Part shown: one piece after another, positions 1 to 10,165 of the stretch | Layout of the letters: every line of letters starts with the position of its first letter | Position numbering within the stretch: the stretch's first letter is position 1 | NCBI GenBank assembly: GCA_947044405.1 | Contig: CAMRHE010000321.1 | Coordinates: 2,046,001-2,110,000 of the forward strand | Source: Leptodactylus fallax | Lineage: Eukaryota; Chordata; Amphibia; Anura; Leptodactylidae | Length of the DNA: 64,000 nt | Reading direction: 5' to 3' | The notes under the pieces: model-generated | Told to the model about the DNA's origin: nothing | Seen by the model: only the letters and a program-made list of their open reading frames with translations | Databases searched by the model: none | Program-made: the position numbers and the translations under genes

Positions 1-360
1 ACATATATGTAATTATACCACACAGCTGGTCCCCACAAGTCTTAATTAGCCTTGCACTGATGTCATCTGGCCCTGCGGCTTTCCTCGCCTTGATCTTTTT
101 CATCTCCTTCCTCACCTGGGCCTGTGTGAAGGTCAGACTGTGGTCAGATAAAGACAGATTTCTGGATTTACTGGTCTGTTGGGAAGTAGCCACATGGGGT
201 GAATGGGGTGAAGTCATTGTGGTGAGGGGAGCTGAAGGACATTCTGGGGTGGGAGGAGCTGGTGTGTGATCAAATCTGTTGAAGAATAGGTTTAGTTCAT
301 TAAGCCAGTTAACATCTGCCTCAATCTGGCAGACCGACTGTTTATGACCCGAAATTGACT
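1..360 (-). mobile_element. LINE reverse-transcriptase fragment (CR1/L2/Rex1-like), truncated by window edge
   Basis: Read on the minus strand, a frame stays open for about 115 codons across this interval. It contains ADVNWLNELNLFFNRFD followed by VRKEMKKIKARKAAGPDDIS and then LIKTCGDQLCG. This is the conserved start of the reverse-transcriptase domain of jockey/CR1/L2-type non-LTR retrotransposons, where K-(A/G)-x-GPD is the hallmark. The element would continue to the left of position 1, so the catalytic YxDD region is not in the window. Upstream of the open stretch the similarity ends near 360, so the copy is also truncated there. The clade within the jockey superfamily cannot be fixed by eye. 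Confidence 0.75.
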
Positions 361-1474
361 TAAGCCCCCATAGGCAATTAATCTGAAAAAAGCACATATT
401 ATTCTAGAATACAAGCTTGTCATACTGTTACAGGTAGATACATTTCAGTCAGGCTATGTTCGCATCTGCTGCAGATTCAGTCTGATAATGACGGACACCC
501 GTTGAACCTCATTATAGTGCATTACCGCTGTTTTAGCGGACCGCTTCTCTGTTGTTGTGGGCCCTTGTGTCAGCATCTTTTGGAAAATTCAATTTTTAAG
601 AAAAATTTAAATTTTTTTGGAGCATCTTTTCTAGACATTTTGCTGAAATAATAATAATGAAATAGTATTTCCTTTGATAAAAATTTCGTATGTTATAAAC
701 TGTTTGTTTTTCATTGAGCTTTCTGGAAATTCTGCACAAAGAAAAGAACAAACCATTGCTGTGGAAAATGCAGGGTTTCCAAACATGCTTGTGTTTTTGA
801 AAAACGCATCCTGTTAGTTAGGGAGGCAAAAATGCAGTGGCAAACCAGTGAAAAAGGGTTTTTGCTGCATTTTTTTGTGTGTTTTTTTTCTGGCAGTGTT
901 TTTTAACTGCAGTTCACTATACTGCCTTTAGCCTAAGACAGTCTTTGCCAAAGAAGAACATACTGAACTAAGCACTATTAACAGGAATCTATATCTTATA
1001 AGTCCATTGCCAGACACACAAGGTACAGCGGCAATAGTTAACCAAGAATCAGACTGTCATTTTTTCATCTTATGTTTCAGTATCCATTATTTCAGTAGAA
1101 CAACATGCATGCAGACAATGAGATTTAGCAAGACAACTTATAATTGAAAGCTTTCTGGGTCGCTACTAGTTTTAGTACAAGAACTGCATGAAAGTGTGAT
1201 CTGACCCCTATATAAGCAGATATGCTTTGTTTTAGCAGCAGAGCTCCATGACACTACTGTGCCAACAGATATAATGGTACGTCTGTGCCATGTACAGGTA
1301 TGGTAGTGTGTTTGTACTTAATGTGTATATACACAGTGATGTTCAGTGATGTTTAGGCGGGTGCGGGAAAAATGCTGCAAATTTAAAATGCTTTCAAAAA
1401 TAGAATTGTTAATAGTTTCGTTTTGTCCATTAACAAAATATGAAGTGAATGAACAAAAGATAAATATACATGAA
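361..1474. other. Non-coding stretch, no gene seen
   Basis: AT-rich DNA without a supported coding region. Short ORFs lack family motifs. Around 455-560 there is text like the ends of the palindromic repeats found elsewhere in the window, but no matching second arm, so no element is called. Confidence 0.5.
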
Positions 1475-1680
1475 TATTTGGTAGGACACGCTTTGACTTC
1501 AAAACAGCATCAATTCTTGCAGACGGTTTTTGAAGAAACTCAGTAGGGAGGTTGTTCCAAACATCTTGGAGAACTAAGCGCAGATCTTCTGTGCATGTAG
1601 GGTTGTTCAAATCCTTCTGTCTCTTCATATAGTCCCAGGCAGACTTGATGATGTTGAGATCAGGGCTCTGTAGAACACCA
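1475..1680 (-). pseudogene. Tc1-like transposase C-terminal remnant (old copy)
   Basis: On the minus strand the translation runs LQSPDLNIIKSAWDYMKRQK and on through VLQDVWNNLP, then a basic tail. This is the C-terminal end of a Tc1/mariner transposase, whose usual block is SPDLNPIE. The last catalytic acidic residue of the DDE triad is replaced by lysine (NIIK), so the copy is dead. No N-terminal part and no inverted repeats are recognisable nearby. The sequence is unlike the other Tc1 families in this window, so it is a separate, older family. Confidence 0.7.
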
Positions 1681-3701
1681 CATATTGATTAGATTTCTCT
1701 TTGGTTCATTCAGTTCATTTGTTAAAACATTCTTTGCAGCATTATTTCCACCCCTTTTTGTATAAAAAAACTAGCATGGGCAGGTTAGATGTCCCCTTTT
1801 ACATAATTCTTTTCTTGTGGTTTTATTAATTCACTTTTATAACTTAACAGAACTAAACTGTATAAATAAATGTTTACCAATACTGTAACTTTCCATATTA
1901 CCATAATAGGAAGGATAAAGTGGGTGCTTACGACCAATGCCTTTTTACATTCTTGATAGTTACTATAAGAAAGCTATCTAGCTTTCTGTTTCTTTTATTT
2001 TTGTGTGTAGCAGTATAAAAGCCACTTGTGAACCTAGCCATGCTTAACTAACATGTGAACTGAATGTCTTATGACCTGACGGGAGAAGTCATTGCACTAA
2101 TGCTGACTTCTTGGCTTATTAGATTAGTTTTGCTTAAGTAGTTGTGTTGCTTGGGTAGTATTTAGAGTGTGATTTCATTGTTGGGCACGGTGGTGTGCAT
2201 GCCAGCTTTTAATGACATAGTCGTTCATTTCAGTTTCTACCCCTAGACCTGCTGTTCATTGCATTGTCTGGCCTTTATGAAATGTGCACCATACCTTACC
2301 TCCGGACCAGCCTGGAGATCCCAGTGGCAGCGTGCTGAAGCATAACTACAATTGTTCTTGACTTTGATGCTTACACAGAGTGCCATGACCTCTTCACTTG
2401 TTCTGCTTTACATTTGTAAACACATGTTTGAGAGTCACATAGTTTCACATGTTTATTTAGTCTAGTTTCTATTGTTCTAGGTACAGAAACAAATCCATTT
2501 GCAGGTGAAAAATTGTATTGTAAAAAATAGCAATGACATAATCACATATTACCTTCCTGGATCACTTTCTAATATGAGTTATAATGTACATTTTATATAA
2601 CCATATAGTGATCAGTATTGTAAGAAATGATATGGCTGTTCCTCAGAATGTGATTCCAATAGTATCTGTTTCAGGTTTTTTTTTTGTATGAGGACTGTGC
2701 AGAATTAGAATTTATAAATGTAAGATCTGCAATTTACAAGTATATCACATAAATAGAGCTGCTTGTTTCATTTGCAAACATGTATGTCATTGTTTCTGAT
2801 GGTTCAAAACTGGAGATTTATGAAATGATAAGAGTGTCATTCTGTCAACCTCATGCCAAAAGGCTATCCTTTTGGCATTTGTGTAGTGTTGCTTCATCTA
2901 TATTAAAAAGGCACTTTTTGAAGTAGCCAAATACAAAAATAAAAGTACTGTGCACTGTGTGGTATGGTATTTTTTGTGTCAGTGGTATACACTGTGTAAG
3001 GTTGGGAGAGCTCAATTATTGCTGTTCAGCTCTCCGGTAACATAGTGGTTGCGGGAAGTCAAGAAAAACACCAAGCACATAATGAACTCATAATGAACTG
3101 GTTAATGGTTAGTCTAGTAACTTCCTTTTGTAGAGTCCAGGCATGCAGTATGGCATGTAAGAAAAATAACTGGCACTGTCTCTTTAAGGCATCCTAATGT
3201 TCTGGTTTCGAGAGAGTGTTAGGATTCCCCTATATCCCCATTAGATGGTTGGCCAAACCCAAGAAAGCATTAGTAAATCTTCCCCATGGTGTTTTAATGA
3301 AGATAGGATAATACAGTAGTTGTCTTTTTCTGTTTTTGCACCAATCATTGTACAGTAAAAACACAATGTAATCCTGAATATTTATTATGGGTTTTGCTCT
3401 TGTCAAGCCATCATGGAAGCACTAAGCCATGAGAGAACTAAGATCTATAAGCTCCACCCCATAGAATTGTTCAGAGATGTTTGAATGTTTGTAGAAATGG
3501 GAGACTCAGAAAGGAAGAGACATCATTATATAGAGATAGAGCAGTCTCAAAACAATACCGTCCAGGATGAAATTAGCTCTAATATAAACCTATTTGGTTA
3601 ATAAATGCAAGATGCGTTTGAACATGATCCTATACTTAGAAATTGTCCATGTTAGGAAGAAACACACTTTTGCCAGTTATATTGATCATTCTCTATTGAA
3701 C
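1681..3701. other. Non-coding stretch, no gene seen
   Basis: About 2 kb of AT-rich sequence. I see no ORF with family motifs, no paired inverted repeats and no RNA gene. Confidence 0.5.
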
Positions 3702-4173
3702 ACCTTTCATGTCCTCATGTATATGCGATTTTATATACCGCTTGAAAGCCGAAAGTGCACTGTCGCTTTCCCGTTATGTGCCCCGGGGCTGGAGATATCG
3801 GTGGTCTTAGTTTTACCATCCACCGTCAAAGGGAGTTCCTGACAGTCTAGCTGGGCTGTGAAGAAAGCACTCCCTGATAGTACTCGTCCATCGACTTGTA
3901 CTGGGGGGGGGGGGCGTTCCTCACAGCTCAGCGTCATCGCTGGGTTGTAAGGAACGCCCCCTCTGACAGTACAGGGCTATGGACGAGCACAGTCAGGGAG
4001 GGCGTACCTCACAGCCCAGCTAGACTGTCAGGAACGCCCTTCTGACAGTCAACGGTGAAACTAAGACCACCGATAGCTCCAGCCCCGTGCACATAACGGG
4101 AAAGCCGACAGTGCGGCTTTCTAGTGGTATGTAAAACCGCATATACATGAGGACATGAAAGGTCCTCTTTAAA
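3702..4173. repeat. Fold-back (palindromic) element, TTAA-type end
   Basis: The left end ACCTTTCATGTCCTCATGTA is matched in inverse near 4140-4170, and the complementarity continues inward. The blocks around 3745-3810 (CCGTTATGTGCCCCGGGGCT) and 4075-4110 pair, as do the GACAGTCTAGCTGGGCTGTG block near 3841 and its inverse near 4010-4030. The unit is therefore one large hairpin with a GC-rich centre carrying a run of 12 G at 3903-3914. The right end GGTCCTCTTTAA carries a TTAA and resembles the ends of the elements at 26.7, 36.4 and 62.5 kb. No protein is encoded. Confidence 0.75.
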
Positions 4174-4379
4174 GTGCAATATAAACCCAGACAACATCGG
4201 CGAGAGGTACCGTCCCCAATCTACCCAGGTGCAAAAACCCTACTTCGCGTAAACTTTTTAAACTTGAATGACCTCAAGCCTGATCCCCCATCTAGGGGAC
4301 TACCCAGGCCTTCTCATTCAACACCAGGATCCCCTTACCACAGATGAGATCCTACAAAATGACCATTACGCCTCTCACC

Positions 4380-4806
4380 CCCACCAACCCCCAGCCACAG
4401 ACTCACGGGCATGACCCCCTTATGCCCGAGAGTCCCGCCACACAGAAAGAGCTTGCTCAACACCATCCCGCTAACCCAGCATCCACATATCAGTACCTAT
4501 CGCGTTTAAATGAACCCCGTCCTGCCGCATATGATCCAAGGACGCCATCTCCAATCGCGCCACACCAATCGCGCCATGATATCAGACCAAACCAAGACCA
4601 AACCGGGGAACTCAGCCAACAGATGCAACATATCAAATTTAATTTCCCTGATAAGCTCCCTGCATGACCGCACCCCAAATCATTGCCGCTGATATGGAAG
4701 ACCATGCATGTGGAGGGACAATCTACCTGACTGTAAAAGTGGAATTTAGGCAAAACCCAACTCCACATCATACCGCACTCCCCGATCCAACACACCACCG
4801 CATCAT
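4380..4806 (-). pseudogene. Decayed SGNH/GDSL-type hydrolase domain, probably from a retroelement
   Basis: On the minus strand the first frame gives MMWSWVLPKFHFYSQVDCP and then FHISGNDLG. The last block is the GND motif of SGNH hydrolases (coding bases 4687-4673). In a second frame follow LVWSDIMARLVWRDW and, in a third, MRQDGVHLNAIGTDMWMLG, whose DGVHLN (4521-4504) is the catalytic D-x-x-H block V. At least two frameshifts and an in-frame stop after MLG separate the blocks. Block I with the nucleophilic serine is absent, because fold-back repeat sequence replaces it upstream. Hydrolase domains of this family are known as accessory genes of some vertebrate retroelements (for example tyrosine-recombinase Ngaro-type elements). 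No other part of such an element is visible here, so the source family is inference. Not functional. Confidence 0.65.
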
Positions 4807-4932
4807 CCACCGATAGCTCCAGCCCCGGGGCACATAACGGGAAAGCCGACAGTGCGCTGAATTCAGTGCATTGTCGGCTTTCTAGCGGTATATAAAACCG
4901 CATGTGCCTGAGGACATGAAAGGTCCTCTTTA
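4807..4932. repeat. Second partial copy of the 3702-4173 fold-back element (right arm)
   Basis: The stretch starting CCACCGATAGCTCCAGCCCC repeats the right arm of the upstream fold-back element and ends with the same GACATGAAAGGTCCTCTTTA terminus. It differs by a short inner palindrome (GTGCGCTGAATTCAGTGCA). The SGNH fragment lies exactly between the complete fold-back copy and this half copy. Confidence 0.75.
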
Positions 4933-6433
4933 AGGCCTCATGCACATGACTGTGTGCATTGTCAATGTGCTAACCATAACCAGTTCAGACTTCAAGTGCA
5001 CACTGTGGTTTTTCTTCATGAGAGACTCCCAGAGGTACATTGAAACTTCTTTAAAGTTTCACATCTTTGAGAAGACCACCCCGTTAGACCAGGTTTTATG
5101 CAAAAGATTTTCAATTGTACCATATATTATACATACTGACTATGTTCTTAAAGAAGAACTTGTCAAAGTAGTTTGTATGGTCGTCTCAAAGTGGTTTCAC
5201 TGTATTTTTTCTTCAAAGCTATGAGTGTGCTTTGTTCTGTTTTACCGAGTTCGAACTGTATGAAAAATACTGTACTGTATTGTGCACATTTTTTCTGTTC
5301 CCATATGGTGTTCAGTATAGGAATTGAAGATCTTCTATAAAAAATGTTTGCGGCAATCATGTTTTTAACACACAGTTATAGTTTTTTTTTTTTATATAAA
5401 TAAAACCATAATGTTACTGAATGTCAAAATCCCTATAGCAGTTACATTGACTTACAGGCTTTATGCTGCTTGTGTTATTTAGTTTTCTTTATACACAGTA
5501 TATACTAAAGCTGGTTTAGAATTCTGCGGGTTGCTATCGGTAACAGACAGCTGCTTATAAACTAACAATATGTAATTGTCACCTGAGCTCCCAAAATGCT
5601 ACAAAAATCTAGCAAACATTTGACTTTATGTTTGTGTCTGATATAAAATAAGCATAACAGAATGAAAAGCCATATAAGATTAGTAAAGCAAACAACTTAC
5701 CAAGCTACCAGTTACATTTTTATGTAACTTTAAACATAATATTGCTAAATGTCATTCAAAAGTGAAATACTCCTTTCAGCATGCAGTTATGGGCAGGAAT
5801 ATTGGATGCCATCACTTATTACATGTAGAGTGACCTGAATATTGTCCACGCTCAAGTGACCTAAATCGTAATACAAATAACAAATATAATTAAATCTGAC
5901 AATCCCCACAGACAGTGAGGCTGTGACATTTACTGACTATAGCAGTGGGAAAGAGAATGTATTTAATGAAGAATATTAAAGAAATACCTTCTGTGTTCAC
6001 AAGACTACTGCAGATGTGCCATGGACTGGCAGATTGCACTACTGTGGATCGCTGAGGATTAGCCCTATTGCCATTCAATGGGGCCTATCCTCACATTTTC
6101 TGCTCAAAATAAACCAAAAGCCTCTTCTTTCCACAGTTAAAAAATGCTGAAAATTCACATGGAAATTTTCCTATCAATGCAAACAGGGTTGCAGAAATTC
6201 AATTCCCATGCATTGGATCGCACATAGATTCGAATGTGGATGATACTTAGAAATCTACATGAAATCTATGAGGTGAACTTACTCTTTGGGTGGTATCACA
6301 CTTGTTTTGAGTTTAACTCATATAGTTAAGGAAGCTTGTGACGTGTCTTTAAATGTGACTTTTATTCAATATTGTGATGAAGATAAAAACTTAGCATATG
6401 CTAACAGCAATTTTTCAAGCGTATTTCAGTAAT
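4933..6433. other. Non-coding stretch, no gene seen
   Basis: AT-rich sequence with only short ORFs lacking recognisable motifs. No repeat arms or RNA genes were identified. Confidence 0.5.
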
Positions 6434-6641
6434 GCTAGGTTCACAATAGAGTTCGGTTTTGCGTTCTTCGGGTCCGCTTGGGGAAACTCAGTCTGCTTAA
6501 AAAGCAGTTACCCATGGAGAAACCACAGACCCCATAGACTATAATGGTATCCGTCGGGTTTTCCGCCCAAAAAATGTGGAGAGAAAAGTCCAGCTTGCAA
6601 TCCCCGCACGGAGTGCGAGCACTGGTGTGAATCCAGCCTAA
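6434..6641. repeat. MITE-like element with GGTTCACA/TGTGAATCC ends
   Basis: The left end GCTAGGTTCACAATAGAG is answered by GTGTGAATCCAGCCTA at the right. The interior contains TATAATGGTATCCGTCGGGT. A truncated relative with TAAGGCTAGGTTCAGACTTG and TATAATGGGGTCCGCCGGGT lies at 17316-17455, which shows this is an interspersed repeat. Non-coding. Confidence 0.6.
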
Positions 6642-6852
6642 ATGCTTATATTTTGTGCTGAAATTTCCTTGAAAAACACAAATATCTTCTGAATAAATTC
6701 AATGGGAAACATACACCGTATCTCAAATAGCACAGATTTTTACACAGCTGAAAAAAGGAAGTGTCATGTCACTTCTTGAAGCCTTTTAGTGTATTTTATT
6801 GAAACCAATAAAATACACTACAGATACTTGTTTGATGTCAGCATATACCCCT

Positions 6853-7110
6853 CTATAAAACGCTGGTGTGACCTCATCTTGAGTATATCATCCACGTCAT
6901 ATATAAAGACATAGGAGAGATGGAGACAGTTCAGAGAAGGGCAGCCAAATTAATATGGGGTTTGAAAGATCTCATGTATGAAGAAAGGTTATCAAAACTA
7001 CATTTTGTTATGCTATAAAAGAGAATACTAAGTGGGATATAATATATCTATATAAATATGTAAATAGTCCTTATAAAATACGTGATCTCTGCTTACGGTT
7101 AAAGTGTAAC
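6853..7110 (+). mobile_element. CR1-like LINE fragment (C-terminal part of the RT protein)
   Basis: The plus strand reads YKTLV-stop-PHLEYI, then KDIGEMETVQRRAAKLIWGL and YEERLSKL. This order (YKTLVRPHLEY, ERVQRRATK, YEERL) is characteristic of the thumb/C-terminal region of CR1-clade LINE proteins. Two in-frame stops and loss of the residues between PHLEY and the next block show decay. No 5' part is present. Confidence 0.7.
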
Positions 7111-7981
7111 TCCCATTTCATGTACTTTTTTAAAACAAAAATTTTGCCATTGTATCAGGGATGTGGTGTGGTGAGGTGAACATTTTTGTAATATACTTTA
7201 TTAATCTATCAAATTTCTTTTTAATAGAAAACAGGCTGTAAAGTTCCCATTAGCAACGCTCTAAACAAAGCCAGGGAGACTATGTCCACATCTAGAAAAA
7301 TGGTTTTGTTATCACAAGAAAGCTGAGATTCTCAGATAATTAGATAATCAAAAATGGTTTTATATCATATTTACCTCTTTTCGCTGGTGGCATTTTTAAA
7401 TTTTCGTTTTTGACTCCCCACCTTCCAACTCCATAACTTTTTTATTTTTCCGTTCACAGCGCCATATGAGGGCTTAATGTTTGCGGAACAAATTGATCTT
7501 AATAATGGTACCTTTTATTATTCTGTACAATGTACTGGGAAGCTGGAAAAAAAATTTAGGTTGGGCTGGAATTGGAGAAAAGTGCATTTACGGTGTTCAC
7601 TGTGCAGCCAAAATGACATGTCACCTGTGTTCTATTTTTGGGAATACCAAATTTATATAGTTTTATTTACATTTTAAACCCTTAACAAAAATACAAAGGT
7701 TTGAAAAAGAATTTTTTTTTCTTAAAGTTGCCATATTCTGACACCCGTAACGTTTATATTTCCACGGACAGCGATGCATACTTTTTAGTTATACCATTTT
7801 GGGGAATATCTATTCCTTTGATCCCTTTTTATTAAAATTTTTATCATAGGCGAAACAGCTTTCACCGTACAGGAAAAATCTTTTTAGAATTTTGTAGACC
7901 AGGCATTTTTAAACACAGGGATACCTAATGTGTATGTATTTCACAGTATTTTTTTTACTGTATATGTATTCTAGGGAAAGG
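7111..7981. other. Non-coding stretch, probably an unclassified repeat interrupted by the gypsy insertion
   Basis: T-rich sequence with phrases such as GAGGGCTTAATGTTTGCGGA that look like a dispersed repeat, though no second copy is visible in the window. The LTR element sits at its right side, and the same kind of low-complexity T/A text resumes after 13887. Confidence 0.4.
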
Positions 7982-7986
7982 GGGGT
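7982..7986. repeat. Target-site duplication GGGGT (left)
   Basis: GGGGT immediately precedes the LTR terminus TGTGAAG and is repeated directly after the distal LTR at 13883-13887. This is the 5-bp duplication expected from a Ty3/gypsy integrase. Confidence 0.9.
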
Positions 7987-8781
7987 TGTGAAGAATATCG
8001 CCTCGCCCAGCCGCCTGGCACGCCTGCGATCAAACTTCTTTCTTAACCTCTCACTCACACACCGTGAGTAGACCGGGTCATAGGATAAAATGAAATGAGC
8101 GATATAAATTTTATATGTTTAATAACCCAAGTGGGTCGGTATGGATTAATAGCATATACAGAAATATACAATATTAATATGATCAAGCATAAACATACAA
8201 GCAAAAGGGCAATGATACAATACACAAAAATAAACAGGGGAATTAAAAGATAGAAAAAATACCGGCATAGGCTCGTAGTCCGTTTCTCTAGGCCACAGCA
8301 GAGTTTTGGGCCTAGGGCGCAAGCTTAAGCAAGTTGCATAAAACAATCCTTCTACATGCTGTCCAGAACTAGGCCCTCAAAGCATTCCTCAGTAGGGCAG
8401 GCCCTCTCATCTTCTCCCAGATCAGAGCTCCTTACTGCCTCTTTGCTGAATGACCCCAGAATCCAGGTCTGCCCACAGCATATGGCTAGTGCTCCACCCA
8501 CCCCTTGCTCCCAGGCAGCCCCCCTTCTCCCACCTTTGCAGAACCCTCGGAGAGAAGGGTGAAGTTAAGGCTTGCTATCCCCCATCCCATCTGGCCAGGG
8601 ATAATAAAAGTGCCTGGCTATAGCAAGCCATCTCCAATGAACACACATAAAACCAGTGAAGCGTATCGTCCAGCAATGTGGACTCAACTAAAGCACCGCA
8701 TTCCAAGTGGGGGAAGGACTGACCTAAGCAAGTAAAACACACTTCCAAGAAAGATATAAAACTGAGGGTCGGTTCATCACA
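7987..8781 (-). repeat. 3' LTR of the gypsy element
   Basis: 795 bp, ends TGTGAAG...CATCACA on the plus strand. It aligns without gaps to 13088-13882 (offset 5101). The differences I see are at 8255/13356, 8359/13460 and 8398/13499. Short ORFs inside it are duplicated in the other LTR and are not genes. Confidence 0.92.
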
Positions 8782-8793
8782 CCTCCCCCTTTT
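8782..8793 (-). promoter_or_regulatory. Polypurine tract (plus-strand primer site)
   Basis: On the minus strand this reads AAAAGGGGGAGG and directly abuts the 3' LTR. That is the position and composition of an LTR-retrotransposon polypurine tract. Confidence 0.85.
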
Positions 8794-9003
8794 AGAGCGT
8801 GTCGGGAGGAAGGACGATCCTAAGATCGCCTTCCGCGGACACCTTGGCGGCCTCACCCCGCCGGGACCTGCGCTGGTCCCTGACCATATTCCTGGCGTAC
8901 TGATACCCTCTTCCTCTCCTGTCTGAATGGAGACTCTTCTAAGGTTCAGGCTCGGAATTAAGTAGACCTGGCTACCTCCTGCTTGCTCTGGGTCCCTCCC
9001 CCC

Positions 9004-9333
9004 GAGTGCTGGCATCCCTCAGACCCACAGTCACAACCCCAGGCCCTTGTGGTACCGGTGCTGAGACCCCATCCCGGCAGTCTCCGCCCACCTGGCTACC
9101 CCCCGGCCTGCACTGGGACCTCGTTGTGAGTGCTGGCATCCCGCAGATCCACACTCGCAACCCCAGGCCCTTGTGGTACCGGTGCTGAGACCCCATCCCG
9201 GCAGTCTCCGCCCACCTGGCTACCCCCCGGCCTGCACTGGGACCTCGTGCTGAGTGCTGGCATCCCGCAGATCCACACTCGCAACCCCAGGCCCTTGTGA
9301 TACCAGTTTAGAGACCCCTTCCCGGCAGTCTCT
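9004..9333. repeat. 124-bp tandem repeat, about 2.7 copies, 3' part of the gypsy element
   Basis: Units start GAGTGCTGGCATCCC at 9004, 9128 and 9252, a constant period of 124 bp. The third unit is partial and ends near CCCGGCAGTCTC. Copies one and two differ at only a few positions. Because 124 is not a multiple of three, the repeat is read in successive frames, which creates the overlapping short ORFs seen on both strands here. It lies between the integrase region and the polypurine tract, where Gmr1-like elements would carry RT. Confidence 0.9.
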
Positions 9334-10165
9334 CAGGGTCTCTCCCACACTAGCCGCTAGTTGGGAGAGTTCTAGGGGATTCTGCACCTCCCCCTTTGCT
9401 TCCAAACCTAGGGGCACCTCTGGTTCTGGCACAGGTATGTTTGGACCCTGTCCTCCCTCCCAGACGCCTTGCCCCTTTGGGCCTACACCCTGTTCCTCCT
9501 GTACTTGGGTGGGTGATGGTGATACCTTGGGCAAATGACTAAGATTATGCTTCCCCAAACCATCCCTCCACAATACATTGACAGGTAATACATTTGACAC
9601 ACCCCCTTCTTGGGTCCCACCTCCAGCACCCCATGCCGTCTGCACTTGGGCCATGGGCACGACTGGCACACCTTGGATGGCTGTTTCTCCTTCCCAGGAC
9701 TCTTTCACAAGAGTTAGGGGCCCACGTACACGTCTCCCGTACAAGAGCTCAAAGGGGAAGAACCCCGTTGAGGCTTGCGGCACCTCCCGGTAAGCGAACA
9801 GCAGGTGCGGGAGATAAGGCTCCCAGTCGCGCCCGTGGGACTCGACTAACATCCTGAGCATCTGCTTCAGGGTGCCATTGAACCGTTCACACAGGCCATT
9901 GGTCTGTGGGTGATACGGGCTGGACACCAGATGTTGCACCTCTGTTACCTTACACAGGCCTTGCATCAGGGCAGACATGAACTGGGTACCTTGGTCTGTG
10001 AGCATCTCTCTGGGAAATCCAACACGGGCGAAGATGCCTACCAGAGCCTTGGCCACTACATCAGCCCGGGTGGAAGACAGAGCGACAGCTTCCGGGTACC
10101 TAGTAGCGTAGTCTACTACCGTTAATATGAAACGTTTCCCGGTGCGACTGGGAATGGACAGGGTC
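9220..10165 (-). pseudogene. Integrase catalytic core, frameshifted continuation of the gypsy polyprotein
   Basis: This frame carries GKRFILTVVDYATRYPEAVA, MLTDQGTQF and NGLCERFNGTLK, giving the D, D and E of the integrase DDE triad. TGFFPFELLYGRRVRGPL, typical of the Ty3/gypsy integrase C-terminal side, follows. It has no start of its own: the upstream frame ends DLIGPCPF, whereas this frame reads in continuity from SIPSRTGKRF, so a one-base change near 10160-10168 displaced it. After about residue 230 of the frame the protein runs into a protease-like segment and then into the tandem-repeat DNA, with no RT. The integrase would catalyse insertion of the cDNA in the nucleus. As it stands it could only be made by frameshifting. 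Confidence 0.85.
9545..9665 (-). other. Diverged second copy of the protease C-terminal region, downstream of integrase
   Basis: Minus-strand translation gives VPMAQVQTAWGAGGG and VLPVNVLWRDGLG. The true protease region upstream reads VPMACVHLDWGAGKG and LPANVLLGRDLG. The DNA also aligns: GGGCCATGGGCACGAC versus AAGCCATGGGCACAGT, and ATACATTGACAGGTAATACA versus GTACATTGGCAGGCAGATCA (11240-11350). It is in frame with the integrase core ORF. The copies are clearly diverged, so this is not a fresh duplication; recombination with a related family is one explanation. Confidence 0.55.

Noticed and set aside
4344..4667. 107-codon Pro-rich plus-strand ORF
   Set aside because: Antisense to the SGNH hydrolase remnant, which has recognisable catalytic blocks on the minus strand.
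8146..8735. Pairs of small ORFs repeated at 13247-13836
   Set aside because: They are inside the two LTRs; duplication reflects the LTRs, not a gene family.
8794..9220. Search for an envelope gene in the gypsy element
   Set aside because: No frame with a signal peptide or transmembrane segment lies between integrase and polypurine tract; the space is taken by 124-bp repeats.
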